From positions 39,182 to 103,181 of the forward strand of contig JAPYRX010000006.1 in NCBI GenBank assembly GCA_029936815.1: a stretch of 64,000 nucleotides of DNA, written 5' to 3'. Position 1 is the first letter of the stretch; every line of letters begins with the position of its first letter. Source of the stretch: Dehalococcoidia bacterium. GTDB taxonomy: Bacteria; Chloroflexota; Dehalococcoidia; Lucifugimonadales; GCA-002694895. A model generated the notes under the pieces. It did not search any database and was not told the origin of the DNA. It saw only the letters and a program-made list of their open reading frames with translations. A program made the position numbers and the translations under genes. Positions 8,735 through 18,177 of this stretch are shown piece by piece.

Positions 8735-9897
8735 AATTTGTTAACGAAACTTTCAATTCGATTTAAAGCTTCTGTAATATTATCTTTAGAATTTGCAAAA
8801 GATAACCTTATATACCCACTACCTTCTTTTCCAAATGACTCACCTGAGAGGGTTGCCACTCCATTTTCTTCTAACAGCCTGTTTGCAAATTCTTCACTTG
8901 ATATGCCTGTATTAGTGATATTTGGAAAAACATAGAAAGCACCAGAAGGATTTGGACAATTAATATTCTTGATATTATTTAATCCGTCAACAATTAAATT
9001 TCTTCTAACTTTAAATTCTGAAACCATTTTTGACACACTTTCCTGACTACCTTTTAATGCTTCAATAGCAGCTATTTGCGTGAAACTTGCCGTACAAGAA
9101 TTACTATTAGTGATCAATTTTGTTATTGGTTCAACTAGTTCTTTTGGAAAAATTCCATATCCTATTCTCCATCCAGTCATTGAATAAGATTTTGAAAATC
9201 CGTCTAGAATTATTGTTTTATCAGATATGTTTTTGTAGTTGGAAATACTTTCATGAGATCCCTCGTATAAAAATTGAGAATATATTTCGTCAGATAGCAC
9301 TGTTATATCTTTGTCTTCAAGAATATTGGCAATCCTTGCCATCTCTTTAGAATTTATAATACTTCCACAAGGATTGTTTGGAGAGTTTAGTATTACAAGT
9401 TTTGTTTTTGAACTAATTAAAGATTCAAGTTTTTCAATGTCAAATTTGTAATCTAAATGTTCTTCTAATTTGAACGGAATTGCTTTTCCTCCAGCAAAAT
9501 TAATCATAGATTCGTATATAGGAAATCCTGGATTTGGGTAAAGTACCTCATCACCAGGATTTATTAATGCAAGAATAGTATAAAACATTATAGGTTTACC
9601 ACCTGATGTGATTATTACTTGATCATTATCAAACTCAACAGATCTAACTGTTTTGGAATATTTTTGGATTTCTTTTTTTAATTCGTTGTACCCACCCGAT
9701 GGATTATATTTTGTATACCCAGTGTCTAATGCAGCTTTCCCTGCATCTATGATATGTGCCGGAGTGTTGAAATCAGGTTCTCCAATCTCTAAATGTATGA
9801 TATTTCTACCTTTTTCTTCAAGTTTTTTTGCTTTAGCTAGTACTTCAAAAGCTGTTTCTGTACCTAATCTTTCCATTCTATTTGCTAAATTTATCAT
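8731..9897 (-). CDS. PLP-dependent class I/II aminotransferase
   Basis: This 388-residue aspartate-aminotransferase-fold enzyme has the PLP lysine in SKSYSMTGWRIGYG, the NSPNNPCGSI loop and the C-terminal GYIRLSFA arginine. It resembles the AspC/AlaC-like group Igamma enzymes. Acceptor and donor cannot be fixed from sequence; aspartate, alanine or an aromatic amino acid are all possible. It is followed with a 4-bp overlap by nadE, and the two are probably one transcript starting in the 80-bp divergent gap shared with ispH. Confidence 0.88.
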   Translation of the reverse strand: MINLANRMERLGTETAFEVLAKAKKLEEKGRNIIHLEIGEPDFNTPAHIIDAGKAALDTGYTKYNPSGGYNELKKEIQKYSKTVRSVEFDNDQVIITSGGKPIMFYTILALINPGDEVLYPNPGFPIYESMINFAGGKAIPFKLEEHLDYKFDIEKLESLISSKTKLVILNSPNNPCGSIINSKEMARIANILEDKDITVLSDEIYSQFLYEGSHESISNYKNISDKTIILDGFSKSYSMTGWRIGYGIFPKELVEPITKLITNSNSCTASFTQIAAIEALKGSQESVSKMVSEFKVRRNLIVDGLNNIKNINCPNPSGAFYVFPNITNTGISSEEFANRLLEENGVATLSGESFGKEGSGYIRLSFANSKDNITEALNRIESFVNKL

Positions 9898-9977
9898 GAG
9901 TTTAACCTAGATAATATTATAAGTATTTTTAAATTATAGCATTTAGTAATGATACAATGTATATAGAGGAGAATTTA

Positions 9978-10880
9978 ATGCATTTATTTCTTGCAACACC
10001 GAGAGGATTTTGTGCTGGCGTAGTTAGAGCTATAGAAATTGTTGAGAAATCTTTAGGAGTTTTTGGAGCTCCAATATATATAAAACATCAAATAGTACAT
10101 AATAAATATGTAGTACAAGATCTTGAAAGTAAAGGAGCGATAACTGTCAACGAAATCAGCGATGTTCCTAATGATTCTGTAGTGATTTTTTCCGCTCATG
10201 GATCCCCACCTGTTGATTATGAAATTGCAAAATCTAAAAATATAAAAATCATTGATGCTACATGTCCTTTGGTAATTAAAGTACACAATGAAGCAATTAA
10301 ATATAGTAAAGAAGGAAAAAAAATAATATTATTAGGCCATCAAGAGCACCAAGAAGTTATTGGAACAATGGGACAAACAGATATGATATTAGTCGATGAT
10401 AGGCAAAAAAACAATATTCCTGAATTTGATGCAGAAGAAAAGATAGTTGTATTATCTCAAACAACTCTATCTGTAGAAGATACAAAACAAATTTCGAATA
10501 GTATAAAAGATAAATACAAAAATTCAATTTTGAGAAATGATATATGCTATGCGGTTTCTAATAGGCAAAAAGCGGTGAAATCATTATCAAGACTTGTAGA
10601 AATGATTATTGTAGTAGGTTCTGAAAACAGTTCGAATTGTGTAAGACTAAAAGAAGTATCTGAGAATTACGGAACTAAATCTTATTTACTGAACTCTGTA
10701 GATGAGATAAAAAATTTGAATCTGAAAAACATATCTAATATTGGTATAACATCGGGGGCATCTACACCGGAAATTTTAATTGATGAATTTATCAATCAAT
10801 TAAAACCTTCAAAAATAACTACTGTTGGTGATAAGGAAAGGGAGATAAACTTTGTGTTACCTTCTGAATTGAAAGCATGA
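9978..10880 (+). CDS. ispH: 4-hydroxy-3-methylbut-2-enyl diphosphate reductase
   Basis: IspH is the last enzyme of the MEP isoprenoid pathway and makes IPP and DMAPP. The ATG at 9978 follows GAGGAGA at good spacing, so the track start at 9957 is probably too early; the product is 300 residues. The three Fe-S cysteines are in RGFCAGV, ATCPLV and NDICYAV, and the TSGAS substrate loop is near the C-terminus. The third cysteine segment is divergent: many homologues read NTICDATxxRQ, whereas here it is NDICYAVSNRQ. The stop overlaps the start of the ComB-like gene (ATGA). It would feed the UbiA substrate and other prenyl lipids. Confidence 0.95.
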   Translation: MHLFLATPRGFCAGVVRAIEIVEKSLGVFGAPIYIKHQIVHNKYVVQDLESKGAITVNEISDVPNDSVVIFSAHGSPPVDYEIAKSKNIKIIDATCPLVIKVHNEAIKYSKEGKKIILLGHQEHQEVIGTMGQTDMILVDDRQKNNIPEFDAEEKIVVLSQTTLSVEDTKQISNSIKDKYKNSILRNDICYAVSNRQKAVKSLSRLVEMIIVVGSENSSNCVRLKEVSENYGTKSYLLNSVDEIKNLNLKNISNIGITSGASTPEILIDEFINQLKPSKITTVGDKEREINFVLPSELKA

Positions 10881-11572
10881 TAATTAATTTACTGAGTTTA
10901 TCTGAAGGTGCGAAAAAAGCAAATGGTGTAGTCGTTATTATAGATGTCTATAGAGCTTTCACCACTCAATCCTTTGCATTTGAAAGAGGAGCTAATTCTA
11001 TAATCAATGTAGCAGACACTCAAAAAGCTGTTGATTATAAATCTAAAGGATACGGATATTATTGTATGGGTGAAATAGATGGGAAAAGACCTACAGGTTT
11101 TGATTTCGGGAATTCTCCTAAAGATTTGGAAAATATTGATATTAATAATAAAATTTTAATCCATTGCACAATGAACGGGACAACTGGTGCTGAATTAGCA
11201 GAAAATGCTGATGTAATTTTAGGAGCCGCGTTAATAAATGCAAAAGCCACAGCAAATTATATTAAATCAATTAATCCATCTGTTGTAAGTTTGGTTTCTA
11301 TGGGATCAAGAAATTTGAATAATTCTGAAAGAAGGACAGAAGAAGATGAATTGTGTGCTATTTATATAAAAAGTATATTAGATAATTCGCCTTTGAATCC
11401 TAAAACTATTGTTGAATTAGTCAAAGATTGCAAGGAATCAACTAAATTTGGAGATCCTCTTCAACCCCAATATCCTGAATACGATAAAATTCAAGCTCTT
11501 AGAATTAATGAATTTGAATATCCTATTATCATAAAAAAAGAAGATAATTTCCTGGTTTCTACTAAAAGTTAG
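10877..11572 (+). CDS. ComB-family 2-phosphosulfolactate phosphatase-like protein
   Basis: This 231-residue protein matches the ComB family: VVIIDVYRAFTTQSFAFERGA at the N-terminus, GKRPTGFDFGNSP, and the HCTMNGTTGA loop. In methanogens ComB removes phosphate from 2-phosphosulfolactate in coenzyme M biosynthesis. Bacterial members are common but their substrate is often unproven. It is translationally coupled to ispH by a 4-bp overlap. No other coenzyme M genes are visible in the window, so I would not assign the CoM pathway from this gene alone. Confidence 0.8.
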   Translation: MIINLLSLSEGAKKANGVVVIIDVYRAFTTQSFAFERGANSIINVADTQKAVDYKSKGYGYYCMGEIDGKRPTGFDFGNSPKDLENIDINNKILIHCTMNGTTGAELAENADVILGAALINAKATANYIKSINPSVVSLVSMGSRNLNNSERRTEEDELCAIYIKSILDNSPLNPKTIVELVKDCKESTKFGDPLQPQYPEYDKIQALRINEFEYPIIIKKEDNFLVSTKS

Positions 11573-12795
11573 AAAATATCTTTTTTCATATTTGGTATTA
11601 TTTCTTTAATTTTTGAATATTTCGATTTTGAGAATAAAGCCATTATTTTTTGATTGTTGATGAAATTTAAAACCGATTTGAAATGATTGTCAAAAGAAGA
11701 TTTGTTTGAGGTCAAAATATTGGTTATAAATTTATTAGATAGAGCAAAATTTGTTAAATTATCAAGTAAATTATCTTCAAATCCAAATAATATGTTTCTT
11801 AATTTATTACCATTTTCTATTTCTGTGCCTATAGCATCCATCCATTTATTTTCATAGCTAGACAGAAATTTTTCAGAGAAATCATTTTTATTTAATGCTA
11901 TTTTCAACGTTTCAACTGCGATGTCTGCTGAAATTTGAGAATAATAAATCCCACCACCTGTTACTGGTTTTACAATTCCTGCTGCATCGCCGACTATTAA
12001 AACCCTATCAGAGTAAGTTTTAATTAAAGGTTTTATTGGAATGCCCCATGATTTAATAAGTTTTTTGTCCATATTTTTTAAATTATATTCATCTGTTATA
12101 GTATTTAAAAATTGGTGAAGAATATTTTTACTTCTACTTTTTGTTAGTACTCCTATTAGTAATTCATCTTTAAAAGTGGGAACTATCCATCCAAACCCCT
12201 GCGATCCAAATCTTGATCCTAAAAATACTTTTGTATTAGTTATCTTCTCTGTGTTTTTTAAAATGATTTGTGACCCATTCAATATATTCTCTTTATTTAT
12301 TGGTTTAATATTTAGTTTTGATATTAATTTACTTTCAAGGCCTGAAGCTAAAATGATTGATTTTGTACAAATAGTTTTCTTTATACCTGAGCGTGTATAA
12401 GAAACCTCTGCGTATTTTTTATTTACTGTAATATTAGTTACCCTAGACTGGTAGAATACCTGGATATTGTTTTTTATAGCTTTTTGAATTATTTCTTGAA
12501 CATATTTAGCTCTGTCAATAATAAATGCTTTTGGATTATCAGATTTTAGATGGAATTTATTATCACTTGGATTGATTATATCCGCTGAATTTCCTTCATT
12601 ATGAATTAAATATTCAGCTAATCCATATTTTTCGGCACATTCCTTTCCAATTATTCCTGTACATAATTTGTCTCCTAGAATTTCACGATAATCAATCAAT
12701 AATATGTTATTTGTGAATTTTGATAATTCCAAAGCGGCTCTAGCTCCAGCAGGCCCCCCTCCAATAATTATGCAATTATATAATGTTTTTTTCAT
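11569..12795 (-). CDS. Geranylgeranyl reductase-family FAD oxidoreductase
   Basis: This 408-residue flavoprotein has the FAD GxGxxG motif as IIGGGPAGARAALEL at the N-terminus, the family CTG motif (DKLCTGIIGKECAEKYG), and a second FAD site RVLIVGDAAGIVKPVTGGG. The family saturates double bonds of prenyl chains in archaeal lipids, chlorophyll or menaquinone. With ispH next to it and ubiA elsewhere in the window, a prenyl-lipid or quinone side-chain substrate is plausible. Its 3' end overlaps the convergent ComB-like gene by 4 bp. Confidence 0.82.
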   Translation of the reverse strand: MKKTLYNCIIIGGGPAGARAALELSKFTNNILLIDYREILGDKLCTGIIGKECAEKYGLAEYLIHNEGNSADIINPSDNKFHLKSDNPKAFIIDRAKYVQEIIQKAIKNNIQVFYQSRVTNITVNKKYAEVSYTRSGIKKTICTKSIILASGLESKLISKLNIKPINKENILNGSQIILKNTEKITNTKVFLGSRFGSQGFGWIVPTFKDELLIGVLTKSRSKNILHQFLNTITDEYNLKNMDKKLIKSWGIPIKPLIKTYSDRVLIVGDAAGIVKPVTGGGIYYSQISADIAVETLKIALNKNDFSEKFLSSYENKWMDAIGTEIENGNKLRNILFGFEDNLLDNLTNFALSNKFITNILTSNKSSFDNHFKSVLNFINNQKIMALFSKSKYSKIKEIIPNMKKDIF

Positions 12796-12927
12796 ATTAT
12801 TATGTTAAATGGTTATAAAATTCTATAACAATAAAAATATTTGTTTATTTATGTATTAATTTGTATTGTTTATATTTATATATTAAATATGATAGTTTTT
12901 AGTTTTTAGAACAACTTTTTTTATGAT

Positions 12928-14214
12928 ATGAAATCACTTTTTCCTAAGAAGTCACCCTTCCCTAATTTAATAATGTTTGATTCCCTGAAATATAAAGATT
13001 TTAGAATGACATGGATTTCAAATATGTTATCCGGGTGCAGTTATTGGACTTTTTCAGTAGGAGTATCTTGGTTAATACTGAAGGAGACTGGAAACTCATC
13101 TAATGTTGGGATAGTTATTTTTGCTAGTATGTTACCATTTTTAATCGTATCTCCTTTTGCCGGATATATTTCTGACAAATATGACAGGAAATCTCTAGCT
13201 TTTATTATGTACATATTAAACACTGCTTTTTGTTTAATTTTATTTTTATGTTCTTTGTTTAATTTTTATCCAATATTATTCGTAGCTTCCATAGCATTTG
13301 TGCTTGGAACTTTTAGAACTGTGCAAGAGCCGACAGTATCTTCATTAATTCCTAATCAAGTTCCGAAATCTAACCTTCTTAATGCTATCACTTTAAATGC
13401 TGCTACTAGGCATGGAAGTCGTTTTTTTGGTTTACTAATCGTATCTCCTTTCATAGGATTAAATATTTTAGATGGTGGACAATTTTTATTGTTGCTAAGT
13501 TTTATATTTCAATTATCTAGTACGTATTTTATTTACAAAATAAAAACCGTATCTTCGGGCGAGTCTTCTTCTGATTCGGATATATTAAGTAGTATTTATA
13601 AAGGTATTAAATACATATATACAAATAGATTGGTATTTATAATTATTCTAACAGTCGCAGTCCACTGTGCACTTGTGATGTCATACGAATCTATCCTGCC
13701 GCTATTTGCACAAAAAGGATTAAATGATAATTCCGGTGAATATTTAGGATATCTTGTCATGGTATTTGGGGCAGGATCTTTGGTAGGGAATTTGATTTTG
13801 TCTAGCGCACAAACACAAAGCTTCAAATCATTTTTATTCCTGTTATCCTCTGTTGGAAGTGGTGTTTTTCCTATTGTGCTGGGTTATGCTGTTTATTTTT
13901 CTGGTGCCAATGGATTCATACTAAGTATGGTAGGAATCTTTTTTGTTGGAGCATGTCAAAGTTCTTTTATGTCAGTAACAACTACAATGGTACAAAAAAT
14001 AGTTCCAGATGGAATGCGAGGTAGAATAATGAGCTTATATCTGCTTCATGCAGGAGGAATTATGGCGTTCGGAAATTTAATTTTGGGAAGTCTTGCTGAT
14101 TATGTTGATTACACTTGGCTATTTAAACTAACAGGATTGGTGTTTTTAGTATATTTTTTCTTTTTGTTTGTAACACAGAAACGATTTAGAACTGATATTA
14201 TATCTATAATATAA
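12928..14214 (+). CDS. MFS transporter, EntS-like exporter family
   Basis: This 428-residue membrane protein has about 12 hydrophobic segments. It has the MFS loop motif between helices 2 and 3 (GYISDKYDRKSLAF) and the family start FRMTWISNMLSGCSYWTF. That arrangement is typical of the enterobactin-exporter-like branch (COG2814/EntS-type). ATG at 12928 is the track start; a second ATG at 12973 lies just before the conserved region and could be the real one. The 130-bp gap upstream is very AT-rich and is shared with the divergent flavoprotein gene. The substrate is unknown. Confidence 0.85.
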   Translation: MKSLFPKKSPFPNLIMFDSLKYKDFRMTWISNMLSGCSYWTFSVGVSWLILKETGNSSNVGIVIFASMLPFLIVSPFAGYISDKYDRKSLAFIMYILNTAFCLILFLCSLFNFYPILFVASIAFVLGTFRTVQEPTVSSLIPNQVPKSNLLNAITLNAATRHGSRFFGLLIVSPFIGLNILDGGQFLLLLSFIFQLSSTYFIYKIKTVSSGESSSDSDILSSIYKGIKYIYTNRLVFIIILTVAVHCALVMSYESILPLFAQKGLNDNSGEYLGYLVMVFGAGSLVGNLILSSAQTQSFKSFLFLLSSVGSGVFPIVLGYAVYFSGANGFILSMVGIFFVGACQSSFMSVTTTMVQKIVPDGMRGRIMSLYLLHAGGIMAFGNLILGSLADYVDYTWLFKLTGLVFLVYFFFLFVTQKRFRTDIISII

Positions 14215-14239
14215 AGATTGAAAAATTATAGATAATTTG

Positions 14240-15031
14240 ATGAAAAGTACTGTGGTTATTCCTTGCGCAGGAAAAGGAAAAAGATTAGCTCCTTTAACAA
14301 ACGATGTAAGCAAATCGATGTTAGAGATAGGTGATTATAAATTGATTGATTATGCGATTTCGGAATGTTTATTATCTGATATTGATAGGATTTTGATTAT
14401 CTCTTCTCCTGATGATCTATTATTGAAAAACCATATGGAAAATATCTTTTGTGATTATAAACTTCCTTTTTTAGATGACTTTAAAACTGAAAAGGCTGAA
14501 ATAATTGTGATTGATCAACCAAACCCAAATGGATTAGGTGATGCAATAAATTTGTCATCTGATTATATAATTAGTGATAAATTCGGAATAATCCTTCCTG
14601 ATGATTTTATAATATCACATAATCCAATGATAAAAAAAATGAAAAATTGTTCTGAAAAATTGGAGTCTAATATATTATTAGGAAAAGAGATTTCCAATGA
14701 ACTTGTCAGCAATTTCGGAATAATTGAGACGAAATCGAAAATTCATCCTAGTTACCAAGAAGTTTGTTCATTATTGGAAAAACCCAGTATTGAACAAACA
14801 AATTCGAATCTTGCAATATTAGGAAGGTATTTTTTGAATAAATCTGTTTTTACTTACTTACAAAATACTTCACCAGGATATGGTGGTGAAATTCAGCTAA
14901 CTGATTCTTTGATTCAACAATTGAATAACGAAAAATTCTATGTTATCGAATGCGAAAGCACACATTTTGATGTGGGTAGTATAAAGGGATTTGAAGATGC
15001 CAACAAACATGTATCAGAGCAAAATATTTAA
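14240..15031 (+). CDS. Sugar-1-phosphate nucleotidyltransferase (GalU/RfbA fold)
   Basis: The protein is 263 residues from ATG 14240; the track starts one codon earlier at TTG. The nucleotide-binding signature is IPCAGKGKRLAPLTNDVSKSML at the N-terminus. A LGDAINLSS segment, the LPDDF metal-binding site and GYGGEIQLTDSL near the end follow the pattern of UTP-glucose-1-phosphate uridylyltransferases. These enzymes activate sugar phosphates for glycan or glycolipid synthesis. Which nucleotide and sugar are used is not clear. It is 25 bp after the MFS gene and overlaps the convergent Fe-S reductase by 4 bp. Confidence 0.85.
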   Translation: MKSTVVIPCAGKGKRLAPLTNDVSKSMLEIGDYKLIDYAISECLLSDIDRILIISSPDDLLLKNHMENIFCDYKLPFLDDFKTEKAEIIVIDQPNPNGLGDAINLSSDYIISDKFGIILPDDFIISHNPMIKKMKNCSEKLESNILLGKEISNELVSNFGIIETKSKIHPSYQEVCSLLEKPSIEQTNSNLAILGRYFLNKSVFTYLQNTSPGYGGEIQLTDSLIQQLNNEKFYVIECESTHFDVGSIKGFEDANKHVSEQNI

Positions 15032-17043
15032 GAATTGTCTTTGATTGATTCTTCAATTAGCTCAGCTATATCTTTAACTTCTTTGTTTCCTTGAGACTTT
15101 GCTGATAACCCTTCTTCAAACATTTGAAGGCAGAATGGACATGCTACAGCTAAAGTGTCTGAATTAGTTTCTAGGAAATCGTCAGTTCTTAGATGACTAA
15201 CTCTTTTTTCATTACTTTCTTCTATCCACATATGTCCCCCTCCGGCGCCACAGCATAAAGCTTTATCTTTATTTCTGCACATTTCTACTCGCTTCATTCC
15301 TGGTATTGCATCAACTATATCTCTTGGTTCATCATATATATTGTTATGTCTACCTAAAAAACATGGATCGTGGTAAGCAACAGATTTTTCAGAATTGTTA
15401 ATAGGAATGATTGATTTTTCATTTATCAATTTACTGATTAATTCTGTATAACTAATTACTTCAGCGGAAAATCCTAATGATGGATACTCATTTTTTATGG
15501 TATTAAGGCAATGAGGGCAATGAGTTATGATTTTTTTCACATCATATTTTATGAAATTTTGAATATTTTGATTGGCTAGTATTTGAAATAAATATTCATT
15601 TCCTATTCTTTTTGCTGGATCACCTGTGCATGTTTCTTCAGTGCTAAGTATAGCAAAATCTATATTTGCTGAATTTAATATTTTGATTATTGACTTACTA
15701 ACATTTTGGTTTCTTTCTACTAAAGCTCCGGTGCAACCTATCCATAAAAGATATTCTGCGGTTGGGTTTTCAGATATTGTCTTAACATTTAATTCGGAAT
15801 GCCAATCAGATCTTGTAAATGTTGTTCCTCTCCAAGGATGCCCTCTTTGCTCAAGGCTTAAGAGTGTAGTTTCTGCTGTTTCTGGCATTTCTGATTTTTC
15901 CATTACTAGATGCCTTCTCATATCTATAATGGGACTTATGTGCTCAATTCCTACTGGGCATTCATTAACGCACGCACCACAATTCAAACAATCCCATATT
16001 TCTGTTCTAGAAACCTGATTATCAATTACTCCAACATTTGGATCGTCATTGTTTGCAGAGGCTCCTTGCATTAAATTATTGATTAAGAACATTGGTGATA
16101 ATTGCTTTCCTGTTATATTGGTGGGACATACTTCTGAGCATCTACCACAAACTGCACAAGCAAAGAAATCAAATATTTGCTTGGGCTTGAATGTTTTAAT
16201 ATTATTTGCGCCAAAAGTTTCCATTTCTTCTAAATTAGTAGGAGAATCTATTATTCCAGAACTCCCTGTACTTCCAAAGAAAAACGATAGTGGGCTAGCA
16301 ATAAGATGTAAATGTTTTGATATAGGAATATAAACTGCAAAAGAAAGAATGATTAACAAATGAGCCCACCAGAAAATATCGTGTATCAATATATAAGAAT
16401 TCGTTGAGTAATTCAAATTTGTAAACAATTTACTTAAATTAGTAGAAATAATGTGATATTTCAAATTTGAATCAATGAAGACTAATTGGTAAATTGTTTC
16501 AGATAATACATGACTAAGCATTAAGGATCCAATTAATATTAATATTATTACGGATTCCGGTTTTTTTGTAAGCGAAAACTTCAACCTGTTTGGAGTTAAA
16601 ATCCATCTTCTTATTAATGCTGCAGCTAATGAAATAAAGACTAATACAGCTAATATTTCTAAATAATTTAAATAGATATGTTTTATAGTTGATCCTAAGA
16701 TTTTTTCTGAAAATTTATCGTTAATTGAATCTCCAAAAATAAACAACAGATATGAAAGACTATAAGATATGAAAGAAATAAAAATAATTACGTGCCCAAT
16801 TCCAGACAAATCATTTTTCAAACTTGTACGCTTTAATACTTTTTTTTGTCCTAATCCATTGATTATGACATTATAAATTTTATTTTTAATATTGCTAAAT
16901 TCTAAGCTGTAGATAGATTGTTTAACATGCTTGATTACTTTGTCATAGAATAAGTAAACAGATAATGAAAACATTATAGAAGTTAATCCATATACGCCTA
17001 GCCATGTTGGGAAAAGATTGAAAAACGAATCTGGAACTGCCAT
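15028..17043 (-). CDS. Membrane-bound HdrD/GlpC-like Fe-S oxidoreductase with fused NarI-like domain
   Basis: The 671-residue protein joins three parts. The first 250 residues hold several membrane segments like the respiratory cytochrome b (NarI/HdrE) type, with histidines in SHVLSE and LIHDIFWWAHLL. Next come two 4Fe-4S clusters, CAVCGRCSEVCP and CLNCGACVNECP. The C-terminal half has two CCG domains, the second ending in CCGAGGGHMWIEE. Such proteins pass electrons between the quinone pool and a soluble partner. The redox partner is unknown; solitary fused versions are widespread in anaerobic and marine bacteria. An AT-rich divergent region with a palindrome separates it from the next gene. 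Confidence 0.88.
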   Translation of the reverse strand: MAVPDSFFNLFPTWLGVYGLTSIMFSLSVYLFYDKVIKHVKQSIYSLEFSNIKNKIYNVIINGLGQKKVLKRTSLKNDLSGIGHVIIFISFISYSLSYLLFIFGDSINDKFSEKILGSTIKHIYLNYLEILAVLVFISLAAALIRRWILTPNRLKFSLTKKPESVIILILIGSLMLSHVLSETIYQLVFIDSNLKYHIISTNLSKLFTNLNYSTNSYILIHDIFWWAHLLIILSFAVYIPISKHLHLIASPLSFFFGSTGSSGIIDSPTNLEEMETFGANNIKTFKPKQIFDFFACAVCGRCSEVCPTNITGKQLSPMFLINNLMQGASANNDDPNVGVIDNQVSRTEIWDCLNCGACVNECPVGIEHISPIIDMRRHLVMEKSEMPETAETTLLSLEQRGHPWRGTTFTRSDWHSELNVKTISENPTAEYLLWIGCTGALVERNQNVSKSIIKILNSANIDFAILSTEETCTGDPAKRIGNEYLFQILANQNIQNFIKYDVKKIITHCPHCLNTIKNEYPSLGFSAEVISYTELISKLINEKSIIPINNSEKSVAYHDPCFLGRHNNIYDEPRDIVDAIPGMKRVEMCRNKDKALCCGAGGGHMWIEESNEKRVSHLRTDDFLETNSDTLAVACPFCLQMFEEGLSAKSQGNKEVKDIAELIEESIKDNS

Positions 17044-17062
17044 ATAATTTGTATTTATAGTT

Positions 17063-17084
17063 AATTAATATAATTATATTAATT
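17063..17084. promoter_or_regulatory. 22-bp perfect palindrome in a divergent promoter region
   Basis: AATTAATATAA followed directly by its reverse complement, so the axis has no spacer. It contains TATAAT on both strands, and so could place two face-to-face -10 boxes for the Fe-S reductase (-) and the phosphoribosyltransferase-like gene (+). The region is almost pure A/T, so chance is a real alternative. Confidence 0.4.
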
Positions 17085-17175
17085 CAATAGAAAATCATTA
17101 ATGATGTGTTGCAATTAATATGTTCACAAGATACCATACTATTTCTTTTAAATTAAAGTTAAATAGTTGTGTTTT

Positions 17176-18174
17176 ATGGCAGAAAATCAATTTGAAGCTC
17201 GAAGGGCAATTTTGATCGGAGATGTTGGTGATATAAGACATCAAAGAAATGCAGCAGTTTTAAGGAATAATTCCTTAAACCCTAAGGTTGCAATAGAATT
17301 TTATGCGTCTATGAATGGAGTTGTTGCGGGCTTAATTGAGATAAAATCATTGCTTGACAAAGTACTGCCTGATACGGGGTGCGAATTATGGGCTTTAAAA
17401 GAAGGAGACGATATAGCTCAGAATGATGTAGTTTTGAGAATAATTGGACCTTATGGAGCCTTTGGCCTTTATGAACCTTCAATAAATGGTATCTTATCCT
17501 CATGTTCTGGCTGGGCAAGTTCATCCAAAGCTTGTGTTAAAAATGCAGATCATATTCCTGTATTTTCAAGAGTGTCTAAATACGTTCACCCAAATGTTGC
17601 CGAACTTGCTGACTATTCGGCTGTAGTAGGTGGAGCTATGCAATGTAGTACAAATTTAGGTGCTCGTATTAGTAGTACAACAGCTTTTGATACAATGTCT
17701 GATTCACTAGCAATGCTTTTTGGAGATATAGTTTTAGCAGCAAAAGCTTATGATTCAATGTTACAACCAGATATACAAAGAATATTTTCTGTAGGATCTT
17801 TAGAATCAATCAATCAAGAATCCTTGAAAATTACTGATAGCCTAAAAGAAAAAACAAGAGGTGTAGAATTAGTAATTAACAACTATGTGCCTGGGAATTT
17901 TGATTCAATAAAAGAATTAAAAGTTAGATTAGATAATGCTGGATATAATTATGTTGAGATTTATCTGTCAGGAGATGTGATTAATCCTGAATTTATTTCA
18001 GATTTAATTACCAATCAAGTACCAGTACAAGGACTTATTGTAGAGAAATATATAGGCCTTTCATCTCCTCTGCCATTCAGATCTGAAATAAAACAAATAG
18101 AAGGGATTTCAGTAGGTAGGAATGGCCAAATCCCTGGATTGATTGATAATCCCAAATTAAACAAGCTAATTTAG
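17176..18174 (+). CDS. Nicotinate phosphoribosyltransferase-like protein
   Basis: This 332-residue protein (ATG at 17176; the track begins at an upstream TTG) has the type II phosphoribosyltransferase fold. RVSKYVHPNVAELADYSAVVGG matches the region around the conserved Arg and His of nicotinate phosphoribosyltransferases. The C-terminal IVEKYIGLSS segment corresponds to the barrel end. It is closest to the short archaeal-type enzymes. The family makes nicotinate mononucleotide from nicotinate and PRPP, which would fit with nadE in this window. Part of the usual glycine-rich phosphate site is altered, so a different base substrate is possible. Confidence 0.7.
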   Translation: MAENQFEARRAILIGDVGDIRHQRNAAVLRNNSLNPKVAIEFYASMNGVVAGLIEIKSLLDKVLPDTGCELWALKEGDDIAQNDVVLRIIGPYGAFGLYEPSINGILSSCSGWASSSKACVKNADHIPVFSRVSKYVHPNVAELADYSAVVGGAMQCSTNLGARISSTTAFDTMSDSLAMLFGDIVLAAKAYDSMLQPDIQRIFSVGSLESINQESLKITDSLKEKTRGVELVINNYVPGNFDSIKELKVRLDNAGYNYVEIYLSGDVINPEFISDLITNQVPVQGLIVEKYIGLSSPLPFRSEIKQIEGISVGRNGQIPGLIDNPKLNKLI

Positions 18175-18177
18175 GTC

